From Verrucomicrobiota bacterium (lineage in GTDB: Bacteria > Verrucomicrobiota > Kiritimatiellia > SS1-B-03-39 > UBA6053), in the NCBI GenBank assembly GCA_020831625.1, contig JAFIGD010000012.1, positions 1-64,000 on the forward strand: 64,000 nt of DNA, given 5' to 3'. The notes under the pieces were generated by a model, which saw only the letters and a program-made list of their open reading frames with translations, was not told where the DNA came from and did no database searches. Below, piece after piece: positions 1 to 8,365 of this stretch. How positions within the stretch are numbered: position 1 is the first letter of the stretch; every line of letters starts with the position of its first letter. Made by a program: the position numbers and the translations under genes.

Positions 1-2
1 GT

Positions 3-58
3 AACCAAAGGCGGCTGCGAACCCTCGTACCTCGGGCCCGCAGCGCCTAAACGTTCTG
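3..58 (+). other. attC-like recombination site (left edge of cassette array)
   Basis: An imperfect palindrome runs from AAC at 3-5 to GTT at 53-55. The left arm GGCGGCTGCG (10-19) pairs with CGCAGCGCC (40-48), leaving one unpaired G, which is the extrahelical-base pattern of integron attC sites. The tail GCCTAAACGTTC (46-57) is repeated exactly at the last site of the array (4471-4482). The R'' box is partly cut off by the window edge. The identification is structural: no integron integrase is in view. Confidence 0.6.
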
Positions 59-83
59 TAATAAAATGATTCCTGTAGGCTAC

Positions 84-674
84 ATGGCGAAACACATTGC
101 ATTGAAACCTGACTGGCTGAAGGCCGATCAGGTTGAGGAGATTTTGTCGGTAAGCGATTGCACCTCGGTAGATTTTGCCGACTGGATCAACTATTGGAAA
201 CACAACGGTTTCTGGTTTTTTGACACAAGCGATTTGATCGTCAAGATAGCAGAAGAGAATAAATTAGATCTTTCATCGGTTCGATGGTTTTACTATGAGG
301 CCTACGAGCAGGAATTTGATGATGATTTGGGAAAATGGCGTGCGTTCACACCTGAAGAATCTTTTGGCACAACTGTTGTTCCACCTACAGAGAAACATTT
401 AAAGGGATTCGATATCGTTACATATTCCTGCAGTGCCAATGCAGAATGCTCACTCTTGTCATGCAACCATCTTGCGGAGAAATACAAGGTGAATCGTCAT
501 TGCCTTTTCAATACTTTTGAGGAGGCCATAAAGTTCTTTGAAGAGAAAGCGTACCTTGGCTGCGAACCTGGCCCATTACGTATATTCGCCGTATATGAAG
601 TCCCGAAACCAATGCGAACAACCTCAGAACCATCAGTCTCACCGAACCCTCCTCCGTCGGGTCCGGTGGACTGA
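84..674 (+). CDS. Cassette-borne hypothetical protein (about 196 aa)
   Basis: This is a soluble acidic protein with no signal peptide or membrane segment, rich in aromatic residues (for example YWKHNGFWFFD near its start). I do not recognise a characterised domain, although the N-terminus beginning MAKHIALKPDWLKADQVE reminds me of uncharacterised cassette proteins. The ATG at 84 is preferred to the in-frame ATG at 66 because TAGG lies a few bases upstream and the protein then begins with the conserved-looking MAKH. The last codons, for a low-complexity proline/serine tail, run into the attC-like palindrome at 624-684, which is common for cassette genes. It is the first complete cassette ORF of the array, read away from the presumed integrase side. 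Function unknown. Confidence 0.7.
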   Translation: MAKHIALKPDWLKADQVEEILSVSDCTSVDFADWINYWKHNGFWFFDTSDLIVKIAEENKLDLSSVRWFYYEAYEQEFDDDLGKWRAFTPEESFGTTVVPPTEKHLKGFDIVTYSCSANAECSLLSCNHLAEKYKVNRHCLFNTFEEAIKFFEEKAYLGCEPGPLRIFAVYEVPKPMRTTSEPSVSPNPPPSGPVD

Positions 675-684
675 GACGTTGTCG
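624..684 (+). other. attC-like site
   Basis: AAC (628-630) and GTT (678-680) flank a stem in which TCAGTC pairs with GACTGA and CACCG pairs with CGGTG. A single unpaired T and a mismatch near the loop give the asymmetry expected of attC. It overlaps the end of the upstream cassette ORF and defines the boundary of the next, very short, cassette. Confidence 0.55.
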
Positions 685-909
685 ATGTGCTTAGACCTGG
701 ACGACAAAACCGCAGCCCGAATTAAATCACGACGCCTTGCAAGCCGCCACACCATCTTGGGCGAGTTCCACTTTACGGAAATGGGCTTCCATTTGTTTGC
801 AAACCACCAAAAATCTCTAAAAAATTTGACAGCCGTCATACCGAACCCTCCCGACAACCAACTCCGCCACCGAACGAGTCGGTGCGGGCGGCGTTCAGCA
901 GGGAAATAA
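685..909 (+). CDS. Possible small cassette ORF (74 aa), unsupported
   Basis: An ATG five bases after the cassette boundary opens a frame of 74 codons, which ends in TAA just past the next attC-like site. The product is basic and has no recognisable domain. No Shine-Dalgarno sequence precedes it, and the frame is also open upstream of the boundary, so it may be chance. It is listed because the roughly 215-base unit between two attC-like sites has no other + strand ORF. The unit may equally be a non-coding cassette. Confidence 0.25.
   Translation: MCLDLDDKTAARIKSRRLASRHTILGEFHFTEMGFHLFANHQKSLKNLTAVIPNPPDNQLRHRTSRCGRRSAGK
860..899 (+). other. Short attC-like site
   Basis: AAC (860-862) and GTT (893-895) bracket a compact stem: CCGCC (864-868) pairs with GGCGG (887-891) and ACCGA (869-873) pairs with TCGGT (879-883), with a GCG bulge at 884-886. 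It is shorter than its neighbours but has the same AAC/stem/GTT layout and lies directly before the DUF2513 cassette gene. Confidence 0.45.
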
Positions 910-910
910 A

Positions 911-1279
911 ATGAAGAGAGATATGAATTTGATCCGTGATCTGCTTGCCTTCGTACAAGAGCAACCTGCGGGAAAGCTTATCCAGCAGGTAAACGCCCCA
1001 GAGGGAATCGATCCTTCTACGGTTGGCGAGCATATTGACCTACTCGTTGAGCATGGACTGATCGAAGGTGAAGTTATGGATGTGAATTCACCCGCATTCA
1101 TCATTCAACGTCTAACTTGGGAGGGGCATGATTTTCTGCAAGCGATACAAAACGAAACAGTATGGAAAAAGGTCCTCGGAAAGTCCAAAGATCTTGGCGG
1201 GGCTATGACGCTAGAAATTGCGAAGAGCCTGAGTAAAAAGTATCTCATGGAGCTTGCTGGTCTGGAATACCATGGTTGA
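911..1279 (+). CDS. DUF2513 family protein (cassette-borne)
   Basis: The 122-residue protein begins MKRDMNLIRDLL and contains the pattern HIDLLVEHGLIEGE followed by RLTWEGHDFLQAI, which are typical of DUF2513, a small winged-helix-like family common in accessory and prophage regions. No signal peptide or transmembrane segment is visible. The family is thought to bind DNA because of its fold, but its target and role are unknown. The gene starts 15 bases after the GTT of the preceding attC-like site, the tight spacing usual for cassette genes. A role in control or defence is possible but nothing in the sequence shows it. Confidence 0.75.
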   Translation: MKRDMNLIRDLLAFVQEQPAGKLIQQVNAPEGIDPSTVGEHIDLLVEHGLIEGEVMDVNSPAFIIQRLTWEGHDFLQAIQNETVWKKVLGKSKDLGGAMTLEIAKSLSKKYLMELAGLEYHG

Positions 1280-1344
1280 CTGAAGCAGTCCCAAACCACT
1301 TATTTCAGCCATTTATTCATAATATTCAGTAAGGGAAGTTGTTA

Positions 1345-1821
1345 ATGTCATTAAAAAAATGTAAAGAATGTGGAAAGAAAATAAGTAGTAAAGCAACTGC
1401 ATGTCCAAATTGTGGGTACAAAAAGAAAGATAAAGGTTGTTTAGTGGCTTTAATCTTAAGCATACTAACTGTTACCGTGATTTGGACTGCAATGGATGAT
1501 TCCGCTGCTTTATACAAAGATCCAAGTACAGCTAAAACTGTTGATGTGAGCATAAATACCACTACAACAGAAATCCAAATTACAAATTTATCCAGCTCAG
1601 AAGCTGTGGGTAAATTTATCGAGATCAGAATAAATGATTACTCAGCTAAAAATGGTTATTTAGGCGGTTTTACGATGCCAGAAGTAGGGAAGACCACAGG
1701 AATACCTTATCAGGTATTTGTAAGAGGCCGTGATAATGCAATTTTTAATCCTCGAACCACAGCCATAAGTGAATTGTGGGTTGGCGGTGGTGGATATGAT
1801 TACAAGGGCTATGGAAACTAA
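1345..1821 (+). CDS. Zinc-ribbon, single-pass membrane protein (cassette-borne)
   Basis: The ATG at 1345 is preferred over an upstream TTG because AAGGGA sits 8 bases before it. The N-terminus carries two CxxC pairs (CKECG and CPNCG) that form a zinc ribbon, followed by a lysine patch and one hydrophobic segment, LVALILSILTVTVIW (about residues 35-50). About 100 residues then lie outside the membrane, beta-rich and reminiscent of bacterial Ig-like or FxLYD folds, with no motif I can name. The DNA is strikingly AT-rich compared with the chromosome around it, which fits recent capture of a cassette from another genome. Zinc-ribbon plus TM plus beta-domain proteins are common; their function is generally unknown. 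Confidence 0.7.
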   Translation: MSLKKCKECGKKISSKATACPNCGYKKKDKGCLVALILSILTVTVIWTAMDDSAALYKDPSTAKTVDVSINTTTTEIQITNLSSSEAVGKFIEIRINDYSAKNGYLGGFTMPEVGKTTGIPYQVFVRGRDNAIFNPRTTAISELWVGGGGYDYKGYGN

Positions 1822-1826
1822 GTCAA

Positions 1827-1894
1827 GCTGAACAATAAAGGTCGTAGCGAAAGCGGAGCGTAGCGGAGCTTTCGACTGCACCTTTTGGTTGAAC
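1827..1894 (+). other. attC-like site ending in a consensus R' box (GTTGAAC)
   Basis: GCTGAAC (1827-1833) resembles R'' and GTTGAAC (1888-1894) matches the R' consensus GTTRRRY exactly. Between them AAAGGT pairs with ACCTTT and CGAAAGC pairs with GCTTTCG, with an unpaired stretch between the two stem blocks. It closes the AT-rich zinc-ribbon cassette. The last four bases, GAAC, are also the classical IS91 target tetranucleotide, and the next mobile element begins immediately after them. Confidence 0.6.
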
Positions 1895-2167
1895 AAGCCC
1901 GGTGGATCAGAGTGAGGCTGATCTACTGCGTTTTATGTTTTGGGGTTTCGGGGTGTTTCTCTCTCACCGAGACCGCCTGCATACCTTCCAGTTCGATTTG
2001 TGGAGCGTTTTCTTTCTGACGCCGTTTTTGCGGGCCGGATTTAACGCGTTCGCAAACCGGATTCCGCTCCAAATTCTGCTCACCGGGAGCACGGCACACA
2101 AGATCTGCGTGACGGCTTTTTCCGGAAATGAAAACGTCGTCGAACTGGGACAATTCCGGGGATGAAT

Positions 2168-3289
2168 TTAAGCGCATTTTCTTCCGGGATGTGGTGGATC
2201 GCGACCCGACTTCCATCGCGGGTTCAAATAGAGAAAGCGCTGGGTCGGGGTGCCGCAGTGGGTGCATTTTGAGATCTCGGGTAGCGGTTCTCCCGGGGGT
2301 GCGCCCAGTTCCACGGGACATCCGGTGAACAGCGCGATGCGTTCGCGGCGGGATTTTCCCGCCGGATGGCAGAAGCCGTAATATCGAATGGAACGAAGGC
2401 CTCCTGGCAGAACATGGCGCAGATACCGGGTCACAAACTCCACGCCGGTTATGGTGTCGATTCGCTGTAAATCCCCGTGTGCACGGTTTTTCCACTTGAA
2501 GCTGACGGTGTCTTTTCGGGTGGAGACAATCCGGCGGTTGCCAATCACCGATCGACAGACGTAGGCCCCGAGATATCGAATGGCATTGCCCCCGGAGCCA
2601 AAGGGTTGAAGATCCACTCCCCAGTTCATGTTCCATACCGCAGGGTCCACCGCCTTGAGTTCATCACTGAGAGAGGAAGTGGCCAGCAGGTCGCGAAAGC
2701 GGGCGCGAAATACGGTGCGGAGTGCCTTTTGCGGGACGAGGAATGCCGGATTTTTGACCGTGACCACCCGTCCATGTTTATCGGTGCCCGCCCCGGGGAC
2801 GATGGTGTGGATGTGGGGATGGAACCCCATCCGCTGATTCCAGGTATGCAAAACCATGGTGAAGCCGCTTTTGTCCGCCCCCAGCCATTTGGGGTTGGCC
2901 AGTACATCGGCAAGTGACCCGGATGCAGCCTTGAAAAACAGATCATAGACGCTCTTGGCTTCCCGGCTGAAAAACAGGTTGCGCAGTTGGGAGGGCAGGG
3001 TGAAGGTGATCATAAAATAAGGCGCACCCACCCGTTTTTCCAGTTCGCGTTTCACCCATTTCGCGTTGCCCATGCCGCCGCATTGCGGACAGGATCGGTG
3101 GTTGCAGGAATGAAAATGAAACGCCTGTTTCCCACAACACGGGCAGGCGTTGACATGTCCCCCCATCTCCGCGGTGCGGCAATGGGTGATCGCCCAGACC
3201 GCCCGCCTTTTGGCGGGATCCGGAAAGGGGTTCCCTGCCTCAAACTCAGGCAGGAACCGACGCAGAACGTCAATAACGGATGCAGACAC
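2168..3289 (-). CDS. IS91-family transposase (HUH, Y2)
   Basis: This 373-residue protein would nick single-stranded DNA and drive rolling-circle transposition. The N-terminal zinc-binding domain is clear (CPCCGKQ, then CNHRSCPQCGG, roughly residues 48-75). The HUH metal motif HPHIH follows in GFHPHIHTIVPG, and the paired tyrosines occur in YLGAY, about where IS91 has its Y2 catalytic pair. It starts with GTG, 7 bases after the stop of the recombinase gene, so the two are probably co-translated. Length is slightly short of classical IS91 transposase (about 400), but all motifs are intact and no frameshift is seen, so the element may be active. Confidence 0.9.
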   Translation of the reverse strand: MSASVIDVLRRFLPEFEAGNPFPDPAKRRAVWAITHCRTAEMGGHVNACPCCGKQAFHFHSCNHRSCPQCGGMGNAKWVKRELEKRVGAPYFMITFTLPSQLRNLFFSREAKSVYDLFFKAASGSLADVLANPKWLGADKSGFTMVLHTWNQRMGFHPHIHTIVPGAGTDKHGRVVTVKNPAFLVPQKALRTVFRARFRDLLATSSLSDELKAVDPAVWNMNWGVDLQPFGSGGNAIRYLGAYVCRSVIGNRRIVSTRKDTVSFKWKNRAHGDLQRIDTITGVEFVTRYLRHVLPGGLRSIRYYGFCHPAGKSRRERIALFTGCPVELGAPPGEPLPEISKCTHCGTPTQRFLYLNPRWKSGRDPPHPGRKCA

Positions 3290-3296
3290 GCCGGGA

Positions 3297-4337
3297 TCAG
3301 CGGGGCAAGTCGTTGCAGAGGCTTTCGATGAGCCTCCGGCTGTCCTGATCGCTGCGGTGAGTCAGATGCAAATAGATCATGGTAGTGTTGATATGGTTAT
3401 GACCCAGCAGATCCTTCACCAAGTGCAGGCTGGCACCCGCCTCCACCAGGTGGGTGGCAAAGGAGTGACGCAGGGTATGCGGACTGGCCTGTGGTAAATG
3501 AAGATCCTTGCGTGCGAGGGTCATCAGGCGCTGGAGCGCGGATACTGTCATCGGCTGGGTGGCTTCAAACATCCGTTGTTTTAAGGCTTCCTGATCGCAT
3601 CGTCCCCGTCCCACGGAGGGGAAGAGCAGGATAGGGTTGCGGTGAAAGGCCCAGTAGCGGCGCAAATCATCGACCATCACCGGAGGAATGGGCACCATCC
3701 GGTCCTTGCCGCCTTTGCCACCCCGCACCCAAAGCTTGCCCTCCTTGCCGTTGATATCGTGCACGGTGAGGCTCAGGCATTCAGATAAACGCAGACCGCA
3801 GACATAAATCAGTTTTGCCGGGATACGGTAGCGGCGCAGGCGGATATGGTTGAGCAGAGCGATGACCTGTTCGCGGGTGAGCACGGAGGGGAGTTCGTCG
3901 TGATCCCGGATCTTGAGCTGACTGAAGACCTCCCAATGTTCCTGTTGGAGCATCTCTGCATAAAACAGCCGGAGAGCCGCGGCAGACTGGCGCATGGTTT
4001 TTGGCTTCCAGTGACGTTCCGTTTTCAGGTGTAGAAAAAACTCCCGGATTTGTTCTTCGATAAGCTGAGCCGGATCCGCTTCAAAGTGTTCGAGGAGTAG
4101 CCGAAGCTGTCGATAATAGGAATGCCGGGTGCGGGTGTGATCGTAGCGCAATGCCAGACACTCGGCAAAACGTTTCATGCTGGGGTAAAGATGATCGTAC
4201 GTCAGGGGATCTTTCAAGTTGCGAATGACATCGGGTCCTCGTTGCCGATTACGTGTTGTGGTGTTTTGGACTTGCCCTTTGGGGCTGCGGCCCTCAGACT
4301 GTGCTGAGGAGTTGCGGGGGGTGTTGTAGTATGCCAT
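3297..4337 (-). CDS. Tyrosine recombinase associated with the IS91-like element
   Basis: A SAM-like N-terminal core-binding domain is followed by the catalytic domain. The catalytic residues are visible: R in [14 protein letters not shown] in [16 protein letters not shown] in [13 protein letters not shown], and H plus the nucleophilic Y in [17 protein letters not shown]. The extra patch that distinguishes integron IntI integrases between motifs II and III is not present, so this is not taken as the integron integrase. Phage-integrase-like genes next to IS91-type transposases are a known arrangement, with an unclear role, perhaps resolving circular intermediates. The ATG at 4337 (MAYYNTPRN) is preferred to upstream in-frame starts that would add a non-conserved leader. 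Confidence 0.85.
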   Translation of the reverse strand: MAYYNTPRNSSAQSEGRSPKGQVQNTTTRNRQRGPDVIRNLKDPLTYDHLYPSMKRFAECLALRYDHTRTRHSYYRQLRLLLEHFEADPAQLIEEQIREFFLHLKTERHWKPKTMRQSAAALRLFYAEMLQQEHWEVFSQLKIRDHDELPSVLTREQVIALLNHIRLRRYRIPAKLIYVCGLRLSECLSLTVHDINGKEGKLWVRGGKGGKDRMVPIPPVMVDDLRRYWAFHRNPILLFPSVGRGRCDQEALKQRMFEATQPMTVSALQRLMTLARKDLHLPQASPHTLRHSFATHLVEAGASLHLVKDLLGHNHINTTMIYLHLTHRSDQDSRRLIESLCNDLPR

Positions 4338-4431
4338 AAACCCTACAGTGCCAATCCCCGCCACTCCTGCCGATCTCCATCCACAACCAAATGAAACCAC
4401 CATCAATTAAACCCTGCCGCGTAGCGGCTTA

Positions 4432-4485
4432 GTTCAACTATTGGCTGGTGAGAACGCTTCGCGTCTCACAGCCTAAACGTTCGCC
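4432..4485 (+). other. Last attC-like site of the array
   Basis: GTTCAAC (4432-4438) fits the R'' consensus RYYYAAC and is followed by TTGGCTG pairing with CAGCCTAA, then GTGAGA pairing with TCTCAC and ACGC pairing with GCGT. One unpaired A lies in the left arm. The site ends AAACGTTC, the same 12-base tail as the site at the window start. It is the most convincing attC-like structure in the region. Beyond it the sequence belongs to an eroded chromosomal gene. Confidence 0.65.
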
Positions 4486-4487
4486 AG

Positions 4488-4789
4488 ATGGAGGGGATCA
4501 ACCAGATCGGCGAACCGTTAACAAATTACGGGGCAATTGACATCCTGTGGTTCGAGGGTTGCGGGTCGGGAAATCACACCTGCGACTGGCGGCGAAATGT
4601 TTCCCGAAATCCGCCGCATGCAGTCCAATTTGCTCATCTTCAGCATGGGCGACCCTGACATCCGCCGGGTTGGAAACGCGGCCGGACCGGGCCATCGGCC
4701 AAATCCGGCCTGATCCATCGGCACCGCACGGATACGGGTGTCACCCACATGATCCGACAGGCGATGAATGTCCTTCCAGATTCATTTAA
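4488..4789 (+). pseudogene. Remnant of an alpha-L-fucosidase (GH29-like)
   Basis: Two different frames carry pieces that look like one enzyme. The frame from 4488 reads INQIGEPLTNYGAIDILWFEG, close to the TNYGxIDxxWFDG segment near the catalytic aspartate of GH29 fucosidases, here with E in place of D. After a shift near 4590 another frame reads EMFPEIRRMQSNLLIFSMGD, like the following IRxLQPxxLI stretch. Stops and a further frame change follow. Neither the N-terminal nor the C-terminal part is present. This suggests a chromosomal fucosidase gene destroyed at its 5' side by the cassette array and now decaying. A chance match is possible; the family call rests on remembered motifs. Confidence 0.4.
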
Positions 4790-4813
4790 AGTGTCTGTGC
4801 CTGGACTTCCGAC

Positions 4814-4842
4814 TTGTCAAAGCCCTCTTTCTGGGGCATAAG
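4814..4842 (+). promoter_or_regulatory. Candidate sigma70-type promoter of fusA
   Basis: TTGTCA (4814-4819) is followed after 17 bases by CATAAG (4837-4842), about 65 bases before the fusA start. The -10 is a weak match. A run of T and AGGA lead into the fusA ATG, so this is the only sensible place for its promoter. Confidence 0.3.
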
Positions 4843-4908
4843 GACCCGCTCCCAAGCTTTTACCGGCTGGGATTGCACGATTCCCGCCCTCTTTTTTAGG
4901 ACTATTTT

Positions 4909-7005
4909 ATGAAAAACGATCTGCTTAAAACACGTAACATTGGTATTTCCGCGCACATTGACAGCGGTAAAACGACGCTTTCCGAGCGCATTCTTTTCTA
5001 TTCCGGCCGTATTCACAAGATTGAGGAAGTGCGCGGCGGCGGCGACGGTGCCACCATGGACCATATGGAGCTGGAGAAGGAAAAGGGCATCACCATCACC
5101 TCCGCGGCCACCACGGTCTCCTGGAAAGATCACAAAATCAACCTGATCGACACCCCAGGGCACGTGGACTTCACCGTGGAAGTGGAGCGTTCGCTGCGCG
5201 TGCTCGACGGCGCGATTCTGGTGCTTTGCGGCGTGGCCGGCGTTCAGTCCCAGTCCATCACCGTGGACCGTCAGATGAAACGCTATCGGGTGCCCCGCCT
5301 GGCGTTCATCAACAAACTGGACCGCACCGGCTCGAATCCCGACAAAGTGATCAGCGATTTGTGCGAGAAACTTCATCTCAACGCGGTGGCCTTCGAAGTG
5401 CCCATCGGGTTGGAAAGCAATCTCGAGGGCGTGATTGACCTTTACACCCGCAAAGCCATTTATTTCCGGGGCTCCCAGGGTGAAACCATCGAGGAAACCG
5501 ACGAGATTCCCGAGAAGTACCAGGATGAAGTTGAAGAAAAGCGCATGGCTATGCTGGAAGCGGTTTCCATGTTTGACGACGCGATCATGGAAAAATTGCT
5601 GGAAGGTGAAGAGCCCACCGCTGAACAGTTCCACGCCGCCGTTAAAAAAGGCGTGCTCGCCAACGAACTGGTTCCTGTTTATATGGGGTCCGCCTTCAAA
5701 AACAAAGGCGTTCAGGTTCTGCTCGACGCGGTGGTGCGCTACCTCCCCAATCCGACCGAAGTTCCCAACATCGCAAAAAACGTGGATGACGAGGCGGAAG
5801 TCGTTCAACTCAAAGCCGATGCCAAACTGCCTATGGTGGCCATGGCGTTCAAAATCACCGATGAAACCTTCGGCCAGTTGACCTACACCCGAATTTACCA
5901 GGGAACGCTCAAGAAGGGCATGACCATCGTCAACAGCCGTACCGGCAAAGGCATCCGCCTCGGCCGTCTGCTGCGGATGCATTCCAACGACCGTGAAAAC
6001 ATCGACGAAGCCTTCGCGGGTGATATCGTGGCGATGGTCGGCATCGATTGCGCCTCCGGTGACACCTTCTGCGATGACAACATTCAGGTGACGCTTGAGT
6101 CCATGTTCGTTGCCGAACCGGTGATTTCCTTTTCGGTGAGCTGCAAAGAAAGCGCGGATTACGAGAAAATGTCCAAGGCGCTGCAGCGTTTCATGAAAGA
6201 GGACCCGACCTTCCGCGTGCATACCGACGAGGAATCCGGCGAGACCATCATCTCCGGCATGGGTGAGCTTCACCTCGAGATTTATATCGAGCGTATCAAG
6301 CGCGAATACAAAGCCGAAGTGCTTGTCGGTCCGCCGCAGGTAAACTACCGCGAGGCGATCACCAAACAGACCGAATTCAACTACACCCATAAGAAACAGA
6401 CCGGCGGTTCCGGTCAGTTCGCGGTGGTGATGGGCGATATCGAGCCGATGGAGGCCAATTCCGAGGCCACTTTCGAATTCAACAACCTTATCAAGGGCGG
6501 AAATATTCCCTCCGAGTACATTCCTGCGGTGAACAAAGGCTGCGCCGACGTGATGAACGAAGGTCCGCTGGCCGCCTTCCCGGTGGTGGGTGTGCGGGTG
6601 AATCTTCGCGACGGTAAATACCATGACGTTGACTCCAGCGATATGGCGTTCAGGATTGCGGCCCGCGCCGCCATGCGTGAGGCGATCCGCAAGGCCGCCC
6701 CGCAGATCCTGGAACCGATGATGAAAGTCGAAGTCGAAACCCCTGAAGAATATCAGGGTTCGGTCATCGGCGACCTCAGCTCACGCCGCGGCATCATCGG
6801 CGGCATGGATTCCCGCGGGGAAGTCAACGTTGTCAACGCCACCGTGCCCCTCGCGGAAATGTTCGGCTATTCCACGGCGCTGCGTTCGCTCACCGCCGGA
6901 AAAGCCACCTACACCATGGAATTCGAGCGTTATGAAGGCGCGCCCAACAACATCGCCAAAGACGTGATGGAAAAACGGGCCGAAAAGCTCAAAAACGACG
7001 AGTGA
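4909..7005 (+). CDS. fusA: Elongation factor G, spd/mitochondrial-type EF-G1
   Basis: EF-G catalyses GTP-driven translocation on the ribosome. At 698 residues it is full length. The G1 motif AHIDSGKTT, switch-[10 protein letters not shown] and G4 INKLDR are intact, and domains II to V follow ([18 protein letters not shown] in domain III). Two features place it with mitochondrial EF-G1 and the spd group of spirochaetes, planctomycetes and deltaproteobacteria: HIDSGKTT instead of the usual HIDAGKTT, and the segment [16 protein letters not shown]. In that group EF-G1 does translocation and a second EF-G helps recycle ribosomes, so a second copy is expected elsewhere. It is monocistronic here rather than in a str operon with rpsL-rpsG-tuf. 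AGGA lies 7 bases before the ATG. Confidence 0.95.
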   Translation: MKNDLLKTRNIGISAHIDSGKTTLSERILFYSGRIHKIEEVRGGGDGATMDHMELEKEKGITITSAATTVSWKDHKINLIDTPGHVDFTVEVERSLRVLDGAILVLCGVAGVQSQSITVDRQMKRYRVPRLAFINKLDRTGSNPDKVISDLCEKLHLNAVAFEVPIGLESNLEGVIDLYTRKAIYFRGSQGETIEETDEIPEKYQDEVEEKRMAMLEAVSMFDDAIMEKLLEGEEPTAEQFHAAVKKGVLANELVPVYMGSAFKNKGVQVLLDAVVRYLPNPTEVPNIAKNVDDEAEVVQLKADAKLPMVAMAFKITDETFGQLTYTRIYQGTLKKGMTIVNSRTGKGIRLGRLLRMHSNDRENIDEAFAGDIVAMVGIDCASGDTFCDDNIQVTLESMFVAEPVISFSVSCKESADYEKMSKALQRFMKEDPTFRVHTDEESGETIISGMGELHLEIYIERIKREYKAEVLVGPPQVNYREAITKQTEFNYTHKKQTGGSGQFAVVMGDIEPMEANSEATFEFNNLIKGGNIPSEYIPAVNKGCADVMNEGPLAAFPVVGVRVNLRDGKYHDVDSSDMAFRIAARAAMREAIRKAAPQILEPMMKVEVETPEEYQGSVIGDLSSRRGIIGGMDSRGEVNVVNATVPLAEMFGYSTALRSLTAGKATYTMEFERYEGAPNNIAKDVMEKRAEKLKNDE

Positions 7006-7025
7006 GACTTTTCTCATTCGACGTG

Positions 7026-7055
7026 AAAAAAGCGGCCGCGCGGCCGCTTTTTTTG
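7026..7055 (+). terminator. Rho-independent terminator after fusA
   Basis: A near-perfect GC-rich hairpin, AGCGGCCGC pairing with GCGGCCGCT, is followed by seven T residues and preceded by six A residues. It lies 20 bases after the fusA stop. Because the A tract mirrors the T tract it may also stop transcription of the convergent gene at 7073. Confidence 0.85.
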
Positions 7056-7072
7056 TGCCGGGCGGTGTGCAT

Positions 7073-8365
7073 TCACGCTTCCAGAAGAAAGGGGCGGACA
7101 TCCTCGCCGGTCAGTTCGCCTTTCACGTTTTCGAGGGTGACCTGTTCGGCGTGGCGCAGATAGAGGCCCCAGGCCGGAAGCTGTTTGCCCCTTGAGGGCC
7201 CGGGGACTTTTTGAAACATGTTGACTTCCGGGTAGCCGTCGCTGTTTTCTGGAACCTGGGTCATAATCTGTTCCGGAGGGGTGCCGCCCCGGGTTCGGAA
7301 GAAAATATCCCGCAGGATCACATTCCGAACCGGGTGTCCGGGATAGCCGGTAATGGAACTGGTGATGGGGCCGCTGATTTCAACCCGCATCCGTTCGATC
7401 CGGATGTCGGAGACCGTGCCGCCGCCGGTGAAATGCTCATTGGGAATCTGACGGTGATGCCGGTTCCCCAGTTTGATGAAGACGGGGGTGAGGCAGTCCT
7501 CGACCGTAAGATCCTCGATAACGATGTGGCGCATCTCTCCGCCATCGGTACATTCCAGCGCACAGCCGGTGATGGGTGGACGCGGGCCGGCAACCAGATC
7601 CAGATAGAGTTCGTGCGCGGAGCGCCGGATGCGGCAGTTGCGCACGGTGATGTGTTCAAACCCTCCGACGGATTCGGTGCCGAACTTCACAGCGTGGCAG
7701 TTTGACCTTAACTCGCAGTTCTCCACCAGAATGTGTCCGCATTTAACCGGGCCGGTGCTCTTGAACACCAGGGCGTCGTCATGGCTGTCGATCCGGCAGT
7801 CTCGCACGGTCACGTGTCTGCATCCGTCCAAGTCCAGTCCGTCGTTGGTGCCGTTGCCGTGGTTCCAGACCTTGAGGCCGCGGATGTCGATTTGTTCGCT
7901 CTGCAGGTATTGCTGCATCCAGCTGCCGGAGTCGCGCAGCGTCAGTCCGGCGACTTTCACTTTGCGGCATCGGATGAACTGAAGCCCGAGCGGTTGGGAT
8001 TCCCCCATCGGCAGGTGGTCACGCAAACCGTGGGAGCCGTCGATTTCGCCTTCCCCCGTGAGCCCGACCTCTTCGGCGTCGAGCGCGCCGATGAGGCGGC
8101 GGGAGAAAGGTCTGCGGGAGATCAGATCCTCCGGAAACGATTCCGGGAAGTCTTCGAGATCCGCGCCGGCTTTCAAAACCGCCCCTTTTTCCAATTCGAG
8201 GGTGACACCGGAACGAAGCCAAACCGTGCCGGTGTAAAAGGTGCCCGCAGGGACTTTGACCCGACCGCCGCCGCTGCCGTGCACCCGGTTGATCGCGGTT
8301 TGGATTTGTTCGGTATTGCGAAGTCGGTCCGGCCGGGCGCCGGTTTGGGTGATGTACTGTTCCAT
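7073..8365 (-). CDS. GH28-like parallel beta-helix glycosidase (polygalacturonase-type)
   Basis: A 430-residue right-handed beta-helix protein, related to polygalacturonases and rhamnogalacturonases that hydrolyse uronic-acid-containing polysaccharides. The start has the usual NTEQIQTAINRVHGSGGGRV segment. The GH28-like motifs occur in order around residues 165-235: NDGLDLDGC, SHDDALVFKS and NCHAVKFGTES, with the two neighbouring acidic DD residues as expected for catalysis. No signal peptide is visible, so it may act in the cytoplasm on imported oligosaccharides, unlike most secreted pectinases. It is divergent from polA and has no sugar-uptake neighbours here. The exact substrate cannot be read from the sequence. 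Confidence 0.8.
   Translation of the reverse strand: MEQYITQTGARPDRLRNTEQIQTAINRVHGSGGGRVKVPAGTFYTGTVWLRSGVTLELEKGAVLKAGADLEDFPESFPEDLISRRPFSRRLIGALDAEEVGLTGEGEIDGSHGLRDHLPMGESQPLGLQFIRCRKVKVAGLTLRDSGSWMQQYLQSEQIDIRGLKVWNHGNGTNDGLDLDGCRHVTVRDCRIDSHDDALVFKSTGPVKCGHILVENCELRSNCHAVKFGTESVGGFEHITVRNCRIRRSAHELYLDLVAGPRPPITGCALECTDGGEMRHIVIEDLTVEDCLTPVFIKLGNRHHRQIPNEHFTGGGTVSDIRIERMRVEISGPITSSITGYPGHPVRNVILRDIFFRTRGGTPPEQIMTQVPENSDGYPEVNMFQKVPGPSRGKQLPAWGLYLRHAEQVTLENVKGELTGEDVRPFLLEA

Larger units (their letters stand above)
1895..4431 (-). mobile_element. IS91-like element with tyrosine recombinase, inside the cassette array
   Basis: Two genes on the minus strand, a tyrosine recombinase (3297-4337) and an IS91-family HUH transposase (2168-3289), sit 7 bases apart and form one unit. 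IS91-family elements make no target duplication and insert next to GAAC or CTTG with their ori end. Here the end beyond the transposase stop lies directly against GAAC at 1891-1894. Short hairpins lie near both proposed ends: GATCAG/CTGATC at 1905-1923 and GCCGC/GCGGC at 4416-4428. The 273 bases between 1895 and the transposase stop hold no other gene I can support. Boundaries are inferred; an alternative is that the whole unit travels as a cassette, because attC-like sites flank it on both sides. Confidence 0.6.

Noticed and set aside
1296-1341. An attC-like site between the DUF2513 and zinc-ribbon cassettes
   Set aside because: AAC/GTT and CTTA/TAAG can be paired, but the stem is very short and the loop long. 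A boundary is expected here, yet the sequence alone does not support a site.
1923-2636. Open frame on the minus strand overlapping the transposase end
   Set aside because: It lies in another frame of the transposase gene, has biased composition and no domain; taken as a shadow.
3297-4337. Tyrosine recombinase as the integron integrase IntI
   Set aside because: The IntI-specific insert between catalytic motifs II and III is missing, and the gene is coupled to an IS91 transposase with 7 bases between them.
4786-6624. 612-codon open frame opposite fusA
   Set aside because: The product is His/Gly/Phe-rich without domain, as expected from the antisense of a GC-rich conserved gene.
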